NCBI RefSeq assembly: GCF_963678635.1 | Contig: NC_087068.1 | Coordinates: forward strand, 26,228,318 to 26,292,317 | From: Symsagittifera roscoffensis | Lineage: Eukaryota > Xenacoelomorpha > Acoela > Convolutidae | DNA length: 64,000 bases | Reading direction: 5' to 3' | Part shown: positions 46,374 to 57,669 of the stretch, piece after piece | Position numbering within the stretch: position 1 is the first letter of the stretch | How the letters are laid out: every line of letters begins with the position of its first letter | Notes under the pieces: generated by a model | The model's input: only the letters and a program-made list of their open reading frames with translations | Database searches by the model: none | What the model was told of the DNA's origin: nothing | Program-made: the position numbers and the translations under genes

Positions 46374-48910
46374 GCGAATTCAATTTTATTTGCGTGTTCT
46401 TTTTGTTAGATTGTCGTGTTTTAGTAAATGGTCTATTTGTACAATTATTCAATTGAGAGTTTTTTGGAACAAGTTATGGATGACTGTTGGTTGTACTGTT
46501 TTTTGTGGGACGGGCGTATTCCTATTATATGTTAAAATGAGTATTGGGGGAAATGGGGAAAAACCTTGTTGTGTTGTTTTAGATATTGTTTCTACTACTG
46601 CCTCGTTTACAACGCGTGATGGGGTTTGAATATCCTATTGTGTCAGGTTTTTAGTAGCATTAAGGGTTTCCTCTGTATTTATAAAGGTTGAATTTAAACT
46701 AATATTACTTTTCCGATCATTAAATATTGTGTTATCATTTTAGGGTGTTGTATCAGTGGTGAGTAGAGTTACTCTTAGGTCATCTTTGTGCACAGACACA
46801 TTGGCAATTGCCGCACTTGAAATTTCGCTAGGAATGATAAAAAAGAATACGAGACCGTTCAGGGTCCCATAAAAACTCTGTTTGGTCTGCCAATAGTGTT
46901 TCATCGTCTGAAGTTTGTGGTGGAAAACTTTTCTTGCTTTTGAGAAAATATCTAAATTGTGTACAAAGACTAATATGAACCCTGCTAAAATTTTTTGTAG
47001 ATCAATTTTTACAATTTGTAAAAATTCTTTATCGGCGAGTGTTTCACGAATTTAATCTAAAAATTGGGAGATAAGGTTGATTTTTTGTTTTACTAATGCA
47101 TCTAGAGATGTAAATACGCCATTTGATTCTAATATGTAATGTAATTATAAATGATAGAAAAAACATCAGTTGTGAAAATTGAGTTTTGTCTTTTTGAATT
47201 TGATCTTGCATATTCTTGATATATTCAATGAAAACTTTCGAGAAATCTATTACTGTAATATCTGTTTGTGTTCTGTGTGTTGTTTGATGTGTTTGTGATG
47301 GTAAAATCTCAAAAGTAAATATTCCGTATTATGAAGTGATATTATTGATGCCTGGTAGATAGCGGTCGAGTATTTTTCTATTATTTTTTATGTCACGGAT
47401 TTCTTGTTTGCATGGGCTATTTCTTTTTATGAACAAATTCGCAATTAGATTATGGCAAAATTGTACTTATCCTCTGATGGGTTCACTTTGTGCATGAATG
47501 ACAAAAGGAAGAATAGAAATATGATCAAAATTTGTGTCGTATTGTATCATTTTTTGTGCTGTGTTACAGTTAATGTGTATTTTTCAATATGCTTTATTGG
47601 CTGATTCCAATAATAGAGTCGTACTAATATGCGAAAGGTATGAATTTTCTATTCTGCGTTTACCTTGATTAGATGATGGTGTTGTGGATTCTGACTCGGA
47701 AAAATATTTTTGGTCAACTATTGGTTTATTTTTGTCGTCAATTAAGTCTCGAAGATGTTGAAGTTCTTGAATTGTAGTTATATCAGATTCCGAAAATGCG
47801 TTTCGTGTTTTGGAAAATTTTTGTTTAATAATTTGTTTTTGTTTTGTTATTTTTGCCTTCTTTCTTGTTTGTTTTTTCGATCTGATATATCCTATTTCTT
47901 GTCGATGTGGTGTGATTTTAAGATCTTATCTTTGTTTTGAATTAAGCAATTGGGGAGTACTATTGTTTGTTTATTTCCAAATTTATCTCTTGACATAAGC
48001 GTTAGAAGGATGTTTGCAAAATTGATGCGTTAGGCGTTATATTTCCTAACCTGTTAGTTCTTACAACTTTTGTGAGGTTATCTTAATCTTGGGGCATAGG
48101 TTGTTCAGTTTTGAAGGGTTGGAGAGAGAGTTTATCAATTCGTTAGAATGATGTTGTACATTCTCGTGGCTAAGATTTATGTTAAGAAAAACTTACTTAA
48201 CCCTACTTAAGGTTGTGATTTCCGATCAAGTGTTTGAAAATAGTAACTCAATCGACAATTTTCAGATATATTTAGAACAAAAGTAGATCGTTAGATACTT
48301 TTATAGATCTTAGTAATTTTATTATGAGTTAAGCCTGGGTCAACTAAGAGGAGGAGCTCAAGTGAAGGATGAGTAACCGAAGTCTTTCACTGTTTATCCT
48401 AATTAAATGGTAAGTTTTCAAGAATTTCTATTAGCCCTGGGTGGTTGATAAGCGTCGGAGAGTAAATTGACGTTTGTGGTCGTTCGAAACTTTTTACTAC
48501 GAGGCAGGGAGAACAAAATTGCCCTGATTTATTCAAGGAAAGCCTTGATGATCGAATATTTTAGGTGCAATAAAAATTAGAATGAAGTTTAAAATTAAAG
48601 ATCCAAGATTAGATCTGGAAATAAATCTTTTGCTCCAAGTAATTTTTTTCCATGTTAGAGAGTGAAAATGTTTTGCCTTGAGAACTTTGAAGAGAAATAA
48701 TTTTTACAGTCTTCGTCGTTTCAAGATATAGTGCTGGAATCTGCTGTTCGGATTTTGACCTTGTGTTCGCCGTATCGTTTGACGTAATGAAGTAGACGTA
48801 GAGACATAGTTATTAAGTTTTCTATACTATCTTACATTTTGCAATGTTTCTTGGATCTGATTTCTATTTTAAATTTGGTAAATCTAAGTTTCTTGGGAGG
48901 TCTTTTTTGA
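46374..48910 (-). other. Leader and N-terminal gag region of the retrotransposon
   Basis: Single-copy sequence between the 5' LTR and gag. Minus-strand frames are short and none is recognisable. Any N-terminal gag part would be at the 46.4-47 kb side. Plus-strand open frames (46372-46629, 47755-47998) are antisense. Confidence 0.5.
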
Positions 48911-48927
48911 GACTCTTGGTCGCACCA
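48911..48927 (-). promoter_or_regulatory. Primer-binding site
   Basis: On the minus strand TGGTGCGACCAAGAGTC lies 2 bp after the CA end of the 5' LTR. It starts with TGG, the complement of the CCA end of a tRNA, as expected for a tRNA-primed element. I could not say which tRNA. Confidence 0.65.
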
Positions 48928-48929
48928 GA

Positions 48930-49292
48930 TGAGTTTATGTCCGGGTTGGCTCACTCATAGAACAATTTCAGATAATGTACACAGTCTGTTTGTCACGATA
49001 TCTTGTTTTCGGCCGGATAGATTCGAGCAACTTCTTAGTCTAATACCAATCTTAATCTTACTCTCCTCGAGTAATCTTACTACTGATTTTTTCGAGTTAG
49101 ATATTAGGAACTATCTTGAAGGAGAACAACTGTATTCAAAGTTATTTTTTTTGTTCTGTTGCTATTTTTGTTCTGTTGCTATTTATTTTGTACTGTTAGT
49201 TGTGGATCATGATTGATTAGTTAGAAATATTTTATAGAGACTGTTTATCAATAAAATAATTGGATATAAAAACTAGTTTTAAACTGGTTTCA
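48930..49292 (-). repeat. 5' LTR of the retrotransposon
   Basis: 363 bp, partner of 27121-27473. On the plus strand it begins TGAGTTTATGTCCGGGTTGG and ends AAACTGGTTTCA. Relative to the other LTR it has a short duplicated TTTGTTCTGTTGCTA-like stretch near 49150-49180. Confidence 0.92.
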
Positions 49293-50049
49293 TTTTGAAA
49301 GGAGACTGTGCACAGAGGGATGCATAGGTTTCTTGTACAGAATAACGTCATTATTTGTCAATCACTTGTTTCAAAGTTCAGCCCGAAAAAATTCTAATTG
49401 GTTCGCTTTTCTCAAAGCTTATGTATAATGGCATTAATTTTAGAAAATTTGGTGGCTAAAAATGGTAGCCCTGAAAAATAACTCGCCCTCCATCATTCTA
49501 CTGCTACCAAACCAAAAAAAAATCATTTCAAAATCATTAAAAATTTTTATATGTGGAGCAATGATCAAGTAAAAGGTTAAAAAGTCCAACATAGATGCTG
49601 CTCGAAAAGCTCCACAGTTTGTCTTCTCGTTTCCGTTTGCGAGTTTGTCAAAATAAGTGTACAAATAATCGTTAATAAACCGAAAAAACACAAGAATAAA
49701 TATTTAAATCTAAGTTCGTGCATTTTTAGCGAGAAAGTAAAGCCAAGTTCGATAAGTAATGAAACAGTGATCGATAAGCAAGCATCACAGAGCAATATCT
49801 GATGAATAAACAATGATGAAAAACATCAATTCGCAAATAACACACAGAAAACTTTCAAACAGAAAACGAAACCAAACTCAAAAACAACTATGACGGTCAA
49901 TACACTTGAGCCAGCTATGATAATTAGCATAATAAATTTGAAGACTTTGCAGATTGAAGATAGTTATAATATTCATAGTTCTAGCCAAACAATTAATTTT
50001 AATAAATCATGTTCAACAGATAATGAAACGATAATGAATATAAGACAAG
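49293..50049. other. Intergenic, no gene recognised
   Basis: AT-rich. The minus-strand frames at 49440-49691 and 49577-49813 are hydrophobic and overlap each other, with no family motif. A/C-rich sequence at 49800-50040 has nothing recognisable. Confidence 0.45.
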
Positions 50050-50228
50050 ACTGATCGTATATCAGTGAAATGCCCTGAATGTTCCGACTTAATTCATATC
50101 GAATAATGTTTCCATATCGAATACATTTATGGTGAAAAAAATTATTGAAAAAAACTATGAATTTTGGACAAAATCAAAGATCAAGTGTGAAATTTTGAGT
50201 CGTACGAAACTAATACGACCAATTAGCA

Positions 50229-51173
50229 ACCGTACCGGAGTTCCATGGATAATAATCGATTATAATGGAAAACTGTTTTCTAAAATGTTGTCATTATAAT
50301 CCATTATTGTGGCAATTTTAGACCACAAAATCGATTTTATTGTCATTAAAATCGATTGTTTTTGTTAAACACAATCCATTAGAATCCTTCATAATGGATT
50401 ATAATCCATTTAAAATCCCTTAAAAATGATTATAACGGATTAAAATCTTTAAATTTTTTTGAAAAATCTTTTGCAAAATTTGCAACAATTCTGCGTTACT
50501 CACGGCCTACTCGCAATCAAAACTTACTGAAATTACCCCCCCCCCCCGCAAGTTACACTTTACCCCCCCCCCCCTTTGTTTACCATTTTGATCGGGTCCG
50601 GGGGAGGGAGGTTACTCACTTGTTCCATCCTCCCCCTAATTTCTAGGCCGCCCACGTTTAGCAAACGGGGGGGGGGGGGGGTTAAACTAAGATAGCGGGG
50701 GGAATAAAATGAGGAAAGGTAAACTTGGGTTGGTGGTAAACTGACCGGGAGGTGTGGGAGGGTAAACTGAGGGAGGGGTATGGTAAACAGGGTAAATAAG
50801 ACAAAAAAAAATTGAAAGGTGAAATGTAACATTTTATATAACCTAATACGTAGCAACTGCACTAAACGGGAAATGCTGTAACTTTGAAAAAAAAGTTGTA
50901 AATTTCATGACTAACTTCTTGAAAAAATCCATTATAGGTGATTATAACCAAGTATAAGGGATTAAATTGGCAGAAAAAAAATAAGAAATATAATTCAGTT
51001 TTAATAGATTTTAATCTATTATAATCGATTATAATGGATTATATTGATATAAAAAAACTAAGATTATAATCCATTTTTGATGGATTATGATCGATTATTT
51101 TTGTATTTTCATAGATACTGACTATAAAATGACAATATAATCTATTAACATCCATGAAACTCCAGTGCGGGCC
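50229..51173. mobile_element. MITE 1, ATAATCGATTATAAT-rich, ~945 bp
   Basis: Ends are inverted: ACCGGAGTTCCATGGATAAT on the left and ATCCATGAAACTCCAGTGC on the right. The inside is packed with palindromic ATAATCGATTATAAT / ATAATCCATTATAAT words on both flanks of a G/C-tract centre. A possible 3 bp target duplication (AGC) is seen by comparison with 20690-21205. No open frame. Confidence 0.75.
50537..50795. repeat. G/C-tract block with GGTAAAC minisatellite
   Basis: Two runs of 12-13 C (about 50537-50549 and 50563-50575), a run of about 15 G near 50667-50682, and then at least five imperfect copies of a GGTAAACTG-like unit in a G-rich context (50717-50795). It sits in the middle of MITE 1 and has a base composition utterly unlike its surroundings. 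Confidence 0.7.
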
Positions 51174-51283
51174 AGCCTCAATTCAAATTCTTACAATTTT
51201 GTGGTGCGCGGTTTATCGCCATGCTTAAAAGTTTCGCGTTACGCTTTCAGGGTTATGGATAAGCTTTTCAAATGCGCACCCGC

Positions 51284-51726
51284 ACCGGAGTTCCATGGAT
51301 AATAATGGAGTTCATGGTCTGGCGCAATAAATTCCGATAATATTCGATTATAATCGATTAAAAATGGATTGTAATGAAACTATTTTTCTAATCAATAAAA
51401 TCCGAATATAATCGATTATAATCGATCAATTTGAAAGAAAATGAAAATTGTTTTCGAGGCAAAATAATCTATTTTTAACCAATTATAATCGATTATAATG
51501 GATTTTTGCAATCTTTTCTCGCAAAAATAATCGATTTCAGTGACAAAATTATTGGATTATAATCAATTATAATAGATTAAAATGGATTTTTACTTTTCGA
51601 AAAAAAAAATCGATTTTAATGACCTCATAATCGATTACGTGGTCTAAATTTGCCACAATAATGGATTATAATGACAACATTTTAGGCAACACTTTTCCAT
51701 GATAATCCATGGAACTCCGTTGCGAG
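51284..51726. mobile_element. MITE 2, same family, ~443 bp
   Basis: Ends GCACCGGAGTTCCATGGATA and ATCCATGGAACTCCGTTGC. Contains the same ATAATCGATTATAATGGATT words and the box TTGCCACAATAATGGATTAT shared, inverted, with the left part of MITE 1. A possible 3 bp duplication (GCA) is seen at its insertion point in the host repeat. A shorter internal-deletion form of the family. Confidence 0.75.
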
Positions 51727-52006
51727 CATATATTAGTCAAAAGCATATGGCCAAATTGGCAGTTTTCAAACTCCCAAAACTTTTTAAAAAAATGATCTGC
51801 GGTAAAAAAATTTGGTTTCAGGAAATCGATATTTTAATGGAGCATAATTTTTTTTTGTTAAAAAAGTATTACTTCGATCGCCGAAAATTGATTGAATAAA
51901 AAACCACCCTAGCATAAATATTCCGTTTTATTGGAAAGGCGGAACAAAAAGTGCGTAACATTCACACTTTTTGCTCCTAATTTTAAATAAAGGGAAGAAA
52001 ATTGAG

Positions 52007-52063
52007 CCATCGTCAGCGCCATCGCCATCGTCAGCGCCATCGCCATCGCCATCGCCATCGCCA
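52007..52063 (+). repeat. Hexanucleotide microsatellite (GCCATC)n
   Basis: About nine units alternating CATCGC and CATCGTCAGCGC. Across it the minus strand reads a Met-Ala repeat, which is a consequence of the microsatellite and not evidence of a gene. Confidence 0.9.
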
Positions 52064-54149
52064 GTTTGGGTTTTTCTGTAGAAGGCTTTCGATTATCAGT
52101 GAACATTTTTTTATTAGATGTTGCTCGAAAAAATGATAAAATTTTAACGACTTCTGCTCAAAACCAATAAAAATGAAAAAGTGCAATTAAATTTGTTAAA
52201 AGTATCGCATTTTAGAGGAAGCCTAAATTATGCAAATTCTTTGACAACAAGTATTACTGACAAATACTAAAATAGGTGTACAATATGGTGTTGAGCTCTT
52301 GGTGGAAAGAAAAACAAAATTGCATTACAAAAAAGTTATTTGAGAACTTGCAGAAAAAAGTTCAAGTGATTAAAAAACAAAAGATTTTTTCCACTGCCCC
52401 CTCGCACATTTGATTATCAACTTTGAAAACTATTTTAACTTTGTCATGGTGCAATGAAGTTTTGAATTTTGAACAAACCAACTATTATGATCAATTATTT
52501 TTTTAATTCAATATCTCAACTTCACGAGTTTAGCCAATATGAAAAGAACTAATAAAAAAACGTGAAATGTGGAGGAGGTGAGAACGAGTCAAAACTCTTC
52601 TAATAAATGTTAAAAACTTGCATCAGCCAACATCTATAAACAAACTTAACAAAAATAACAAACTTTCTAAATGCAAAGTCAAAGCCAGACTGGGCAAATA
52701 AAAAGAATAATAATCAAAAAGGGCTTATTGAATTTTATAACAAAAGAAATTTTGAAAAAAAAACTAAGCGTTACAAAAAGTTAAAGGTAAAGTGTATAAA
52801 AACTATTATCAGAATTTTCAGACTTATTTCAGAAAAAAAAACTTTTTCTTGATCATAGTTACCACAGTAGTTAGTTATTGGAAGTGATCAGGGGGAGGGT
52901 GCCTGCAGGCCGCCATGTTTTAAAATAGTGAATAGAGCATTCGGTCTGCAGGCTATGTTTTAACATTGAGTATAGAGTCAGCAATTTATTAGGATGTAGA
53001 TTAGAATTGGTAAGGCTTCAGTTTTTCTGTAATGGTAAGAAAATTGTATGAAAAATGTTTTTTTTTCTGGTTTTTGTAGGGAAACCTCTAGTTTTTTTTC
53101 TCAAAAGTCTTGGAGCGCGTAATCTAATTGGTGAATATCAATGGTTAAATATATGTAGATTGTAAAATGGTTATTTTTAATATGTTTTTTCTTTTATGGC
53201 GAGTCAAGGGTGATAGTTTTTGCACAAAGAGTGAGGCTCTTCAAAATTTGTCGAAAAAATTTTGTTTTTCATTCATAAACGCTTCAAAACACAATAATAT
53301 GTGAGCTGTAGTTTATTTTGTAAGGCGTTATAACTACTAATCCGCTATATGAATGAAAAAATGCTGCAGCCTACCGAAGCTTTGGAAAATCATCAAGTTT
53401 CTGAAACAAAAAATTGGATTACCAAGGAAGGATAAAAATCATTGCATCGTATAAAAATTTTGCCGTCATAATTTACCTTTGTAAAAAAAGCAGCATGTTT
53501 ATGTAAAATTATCTATAAAATTCAAATTATGCACACCAAGAACATGATTCATGCTTCTCTGATAGAATTTAAAAAGAAGAAATGCACACAATTTATCAGT
53601 TTTTTTGTAGCTTTTTGCGACCATCTGGTATTTTTTTTAGAAAGGAATAAATTGCTCTTTTTTATCCAAACAGTTTACAAAGTATTGGCCAATCGAGCTA
53701 TCATGATCCACTATCTTACTGTATCAATGCATGGAGCTGCGTTGATGAATGCAAAAGAGTATTTTGTTTTTTGATGAACTTTATTCAGTATTTTTTTTCA
53801 GTTTTTTGTATAAATGAATTTTTATCCATTTTTGCACTTGTTAGTCGACTTCTCTGAAAACCAAGAGATTGTTTTTTTTGTAGAATTTAGAACAAAAATA
53901 TAATTGGATGACTTACACGCTTTTCGGTACTGAATCAACAAAGTCCAATACACAAGTCTTATGTACTGGACAAAGGTTATTGAACACTGCTTCACAGTCC
54001 ATGTTGCTTAAATGTTTTCAGCTTTTCAACTTTTCAGCTAAGAGAAAAACAAAATAGCTAGTACAGATACAAAAACGATGATAATTCGAAGCAGTATTTT
54101 CAAAGGAACCTAAAAACTCAAAAACAAATAGAACATTTTCAGCGACTGT
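52064..54149. other. Intergenic, no firm gene
   Basis: AT-rich. An 81-codon plus-strand frame (53529-53774) is unrecognised. At 53910-54060 minus-strand sequence may be the far end of the Polinton relic, but no motif proves it. A GGCTGCAGGC-type direct repeat (TGCAGGC near 52903 and 52943) is present. Confidence 0.4.
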
Positions 54150-55459
54150 TCCCATTTATTCAATTTGAACCTTTGAGAGTTTTTCTGCCAAGACTATCAT
54201 TTACTTGCTCCAAGGAAAAATGGAAAAACTTTTTCATTCTCAAGTTGTTTCCACCAATCTCTGGAAATTACAACTGTTCACCTGCATCTTAGAGTGAAGT
54301 CATTTTCAAAACTAGAATAGAGTGACTTTCAAAATCATCATTAGGAAGAGCTAGAAAATCTTCGTTAAACTGCATTGCTTTCATTGTTGTAGCACAAGAA
54401 CGACAGGAATAAATTGTATCTAATGAAACAATTGCACTTCCACCTCGCATAATTCTAAGCTCTATCAAATAAAATTGTTGACAGTTGAGAAAATTTTCTT
54501 AAAAAAGATCCCGCAACAGCTGAGTTTGTTTTCATTGCAACTGCTATTCCTTTGATTGTTGCTTTTTTAAAAATTTTTTCCAATTTGAATTGGTTTTTAC
54601 GAGTTGGATTGAAAAGGGTTCTCGCTGTTTCCATATACATATATTGAGCAGGTTCTCTTCCCAGATTCCTTAGCAAGTTTTGATGGTGAGTTCATCAACT
54701 GAATATTTTCTAGTAAACAGTCAACAACCAACAAACTTTATTGCAAATTTTGGATTATCAGACAGCAAGAAAAATTTAGGTCTAACTGGTAGTGATTTAG
54801 TTCGAACTTTGGTATTTGGTAGTAACAGTTTTTTACAATTATACAATCAATGGCACTCTTCACATAGAGTGAAAAAACTGTCCCTGTTCCTGAAAAATTG
54901 GCTACATCAGTGAACGCAAGCTTATCATTTGCTTCCGAAATCGTTCAGTATTATATGACAAGCGAAGGTTCCATTATTACCCACTGCCGATGAGTGAATT
55001 TGTTCGATAATTGTACTTTATCGTGAAAATTTCCGTTGGCGTTATAAACCCTTGTTTTGCTAAAATTAACATAACAATTAGAGAAAAGCGAATGTAGTAG
55101 GTTGCTTACATTAATTAATTTAAGTGAGGATCATAGTCCTCATCTGAGTCAATCTCTGATTTGCTTTATATGTTCTGCTTTTTCTCTCTTGAAAGCATCA
55201 AACAACCTTCCCTTGAAAAGTTGAAGCTTTAAACTAAGATGGATGTCACACTTATCCCAATGGAGTATTCGGTCCGTTTCACATTCAAACTCAAAACGTT
55301 TTTCATCAAGAGAAGTACTGCGAAACACTTTTTGCTTGTAAGATAGAATAATTTCGTCCAAATTCCAATTTTTTCCAAATCAAAAATCTCCGAAGAAGAA
55401 CGTGTGAAGCGCCCGTACCGAAAAAAGCCACATTCATTTAAACTCTTTTTTTTTTTCAC
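54150..55459 (-). pseudogene. Polinton jelly-roll (penton-like) virion protein, broken
   Basis: Minus-strand pieces in order. The N-terminal part is in 55229-55459 (MNECGFFRYGRF...). After a frame change come FECETDRILHWDKCDIHLSL and LKLQLFKGRLFDA (55149-55361), resembling the first strands of the capsid jelly roll. Then comes LGREPAQYMYMETARTLFNP, with FKLEKIF and NSAVAGSF (54455-54676). The C-terminal part is near 54150-54430 (MKAMQFNEDFLALPNDDFES ... FPEIGGNNLRMKKF ... LEQVNDSLG). Several stops and shifts separate them, and the middle third (54680-55140) is largely degraded or deleted. The family call rests on recognising these segments. Confidence 0.6.
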
Positions 55460-55490
55460 AAATGTCTTTGCAAGATCGACTTCATTTGAC

Positions 55491-55790
55491 TTACTTTTCG
55501 AGAATTGGATCTGATTCTACTATTTCTACTCTTGGATTTCTTCTTTTGCCTCCCAATTGTTTCCTAACTGTTTTTGTTCGCACATCTTTTGCGAACGTTT
55601 TGAGCTCTTTGCATTCACTAACAACCTCCCCAATTTCTGGAACGGCAACTTCAAACAAATCTGCTTCAATTTTTTTTGCAGCCGGGACGATATATTTTTT
55701 AATGAGGGGGATTGCAGTTCTCCTAAGAGTTTGCACAGGATTATCAAAAACTCATGCACGTTGCCTTGCATGTCCACAAAAGTTGGAAAA
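55491..55790 (-). pseudogene. Small basic Polinton virion-type protein, broken
   Basis: 81-codon frame with TAIPLIKKYIVPAAKKIEAD, PEIGEVVSE and TKTVRKQLGGKRRNPRVE. This is a short protein with a hydrophobic-basic helix and an Arg/Lys-rich C terminus. Similar small proteins sit next to the jelly-roll gene in animal Polintons. The upstream codons (MDMQGNVHEFLI) are in another frame, so a frameshift separates start and body. It lies about 30 bp upstream of the jelly-roll gene in the same direction, as expected for a virion-protein block. Confidence 0.5.
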
Positions 55791-55811
55791 AATTATTGGA
55801 TTTTGACCTAG

Positions 55812-57060
55812 CATTTCGTATGAAGTGTAAGTCGTAAAAGATAAGTCAAAATCTTGAGAACAACAGAAATTTTTTCTTCTGTACTATATCTTACTTTTTT
55901 CTTGATGCTATGGAAAGACTTTTTATTAATTTTGCAAATTGTAAATTTGTAAAGAACTGAGCATTCATGTACTGTCCTGTAGATTTTTTATCTACACTTT
56001 TTACTTTGGAAATGAACGGACCACAATGGAAATAGGGAGTTTTGTATCAATGACAATGTTATATTCTAAAATATCGCTTTATATAATCAGGTAATGTAAT
56101 TTATCATGTCGTTTGAATACTGAGAATAATGTGATTTTTTCACTCGTTATAACCCTTATTTGATTTTATTAAAGTCAGAATTAAAATTAGAACTCAAATT
56201 AGCACGTTAAAAAATAAACATTGAGTAGTCCTCAGCTAAATTAACTGCGATTTTTTGAGAAGTTTTCTCAGCTGATACATAAATTTTTTTTGTATTCAAA
56301 CGCTTTTTCAACTAAACGGCTACAACTATATGGCTACAACTAAATCAACAAAATTGGCTACAATCCAACTTTATTATGTATTGGTTCAATCCTTCTTTTA
56401 TCTTTAGAACTTTCTCTCCCATCTATGAAGGCAAAATTTCCTTCAGTAACATTTTAGTACAATAAGTGTACGATGTTTCTGAAAAGACAACCTCTCATTC
56501 CCTTTCGAAAAGTTAATGTTTGGGTAGAACATTTGTTAGGGAACTAAGACTATTAATCGGGTAGCAATTAAATGAAATATAAGAAGCTAGCTCAAAAGTA
56601 AAGGAAACCATGACAACTGATTGATAGAAATTGGATTTAAGAATCGATATATCTCTAATCTGAACTTGTTCGCAGCTTTTCCTAGTTAAAACTTTCCCAG
56701 AACTTCTGCTTTGTCACAATCTTTAATGGGGTATGCAGAAGCCTGAAGATAAATCCGATCATATTTTGGGTAGAAATGTACTAAATTTTAACCAAACGAA
56801 AAACAGGACGTGGTTTTCGAAATCCGCTCGGACCACCTAGCGAAACATCAATTCGTTCTATATAGGACATTATTTTATTCATAGCTTTGAAGAAGGTGAA
56901 ATATAACCGACTGTACTTGATAAAACTGCTAACATGTTGTCTCTTCACTTGTAGTTGATATTATTATTTGAAAATTGCACATGCTAATATAAAATCTATG
57001 AAAAAAAATTGGCACAGACAAACTAAAAGATATCTTCCACATAGAGGTCCAAAAAACATC
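55812..57060 (-). other. Unassigned stretch inside the Polinton relic
   Basis: No long frame survives. Around 56650-56790 the minus strand gives FYPKYDRIYLQASAYPIKDC followed by a balanced coding-like segment, so a decayed element gene is likely. I cannot assign it. Confidence 0.3.
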
Positions 57061-57067
57061 CATAATT

Positions 57068-57669
57068 TTAAATCGTGATTCTCTTTGTAAAAAAAATCAA
57101 AGTTTCCCAAAGTAAAAAGCTTGTCACATTCATCACCCATCTTAACTTTAGAATGAATTGGTTGATATTGAACAATTGAACAATAGTTATAATTTTAAAG
57201 CAAAAGAAAAAACGACAGATCAATTTGAAATTACGAATTTTTTTGTAATAATTTACAAAAAAATTAATATATCGAGCCCATGTTCCGTAAGCAAATGTTT
57301 TTTTTCTGCACAGTAAAGGTTTTTTGCATGACAAAATGGGTAGTTGCTACCCCATCCAATCATATTCTCCACTTTGAATATCAAGTTCTGAACTTTAGGG
57401 CATGCGTAGTCATCCGAGTTTGTAACCTTTGTTTCCACAAATTTTGGCATGATTTAACATTTTTCAGATTCCTGAGCAAAAAAACTCATTGCCAAGTAGG
57501 TTGCTATGAAAAGTATGCGAGGGACAAAGGAATATCCCACAGTTTGTTCATTTTCAAAAACTGCTAACTCTTTCACTGAATTGTTTTCAATGCACTCAAT
57601 ATCCAAAAAAAAACAAGAATGATTTTTCAAACTGTTTTCTTTGAACTTATTAACTAAAATGACTAACAA
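57068..57669 (-). pseudogene. Unidentified Polinton-region protein, possible exonuclease-like
   Basis: Three overlapping minus-strand frames look like one gene with frameshifts. First HSCFFLDIECIENNSVKELA (57454-57669), then KFVETKVTNSDDYACPKVQN and MIGWGSNYPFCHAKNLYCAE (57253-57450), then a tail in 57068-57334. The strand FFLDIE resembles the first motif of DEDD-type exonucleases. No other motif of that fold is clear, so this is a guess. Confidence 0.35.

Larger units (their letters stand above)
27121..49292 (-). mobile_element. 22 kb Ty3/gypsy-like LTR retrotransposon, dead, minus strand
   Basis: Bounded by two related LTRs with TG...CA ends and, directly outside, TTTT on both sides (27117-27120 and 49293-49296). 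This is a possible 4 bp target duplication, though low in complexity. On the minus strand the order is leader, gag, zinc-knuckle-like box, protease, reverse transcriptase, RNase H, integrase, which is the Ty3/gypsy arrangement. All frames are broken. At 22.2 kb it is several times longer than a typical element. The extra length comes from three tandem partial copies of the gag-RT part (37097-46373) and from ~7 kb after the integrase. The RT and integrase motifs support Ty3/gypsy over Bel/Pao because the RNase H and integrase follow RT in the usual gypsy spacing; the exact clade is not established. Confidence 0.9.
50050..51955 (+). repeat. Dispersed repeat split by two MITEs
   Basis: Host pieces 50050-50228, 51174-51283 and 51727-51955 line up in order with the unbroken copy at 20690-21205. 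The left piece has a GATCGTATATCAGTG end remnant and GAGTCGTACGAAACTAATAC. The middle piece has TTTCGCGTTACGCTTTCAGG. The right piece has ACTTCGATCGCCGAAAATTG and a GGCGGAACAAAAAG end. Confidence 0.75.

Noticed and set aside
46372-46629. Plus-strand cysteine-rich 85-codon frame
   Set aside because: Antisense to the retrotransposon leader, with no motif and no repeat support.
49440-49813. Two overlapping minus-strand frames just outside the 5' LTR
   Set aside because: They overlap in different frames, are dominated by Phe, Leu and Ile typical of AT-rich noise, and show no family motif.
51909-52106. Minus-strand protein with a Met-Ala repeat
   Set aside because: The repeat is the translation of a hexanucleotide microsatellite, with no start context, conserved domain or flanking coding signal.
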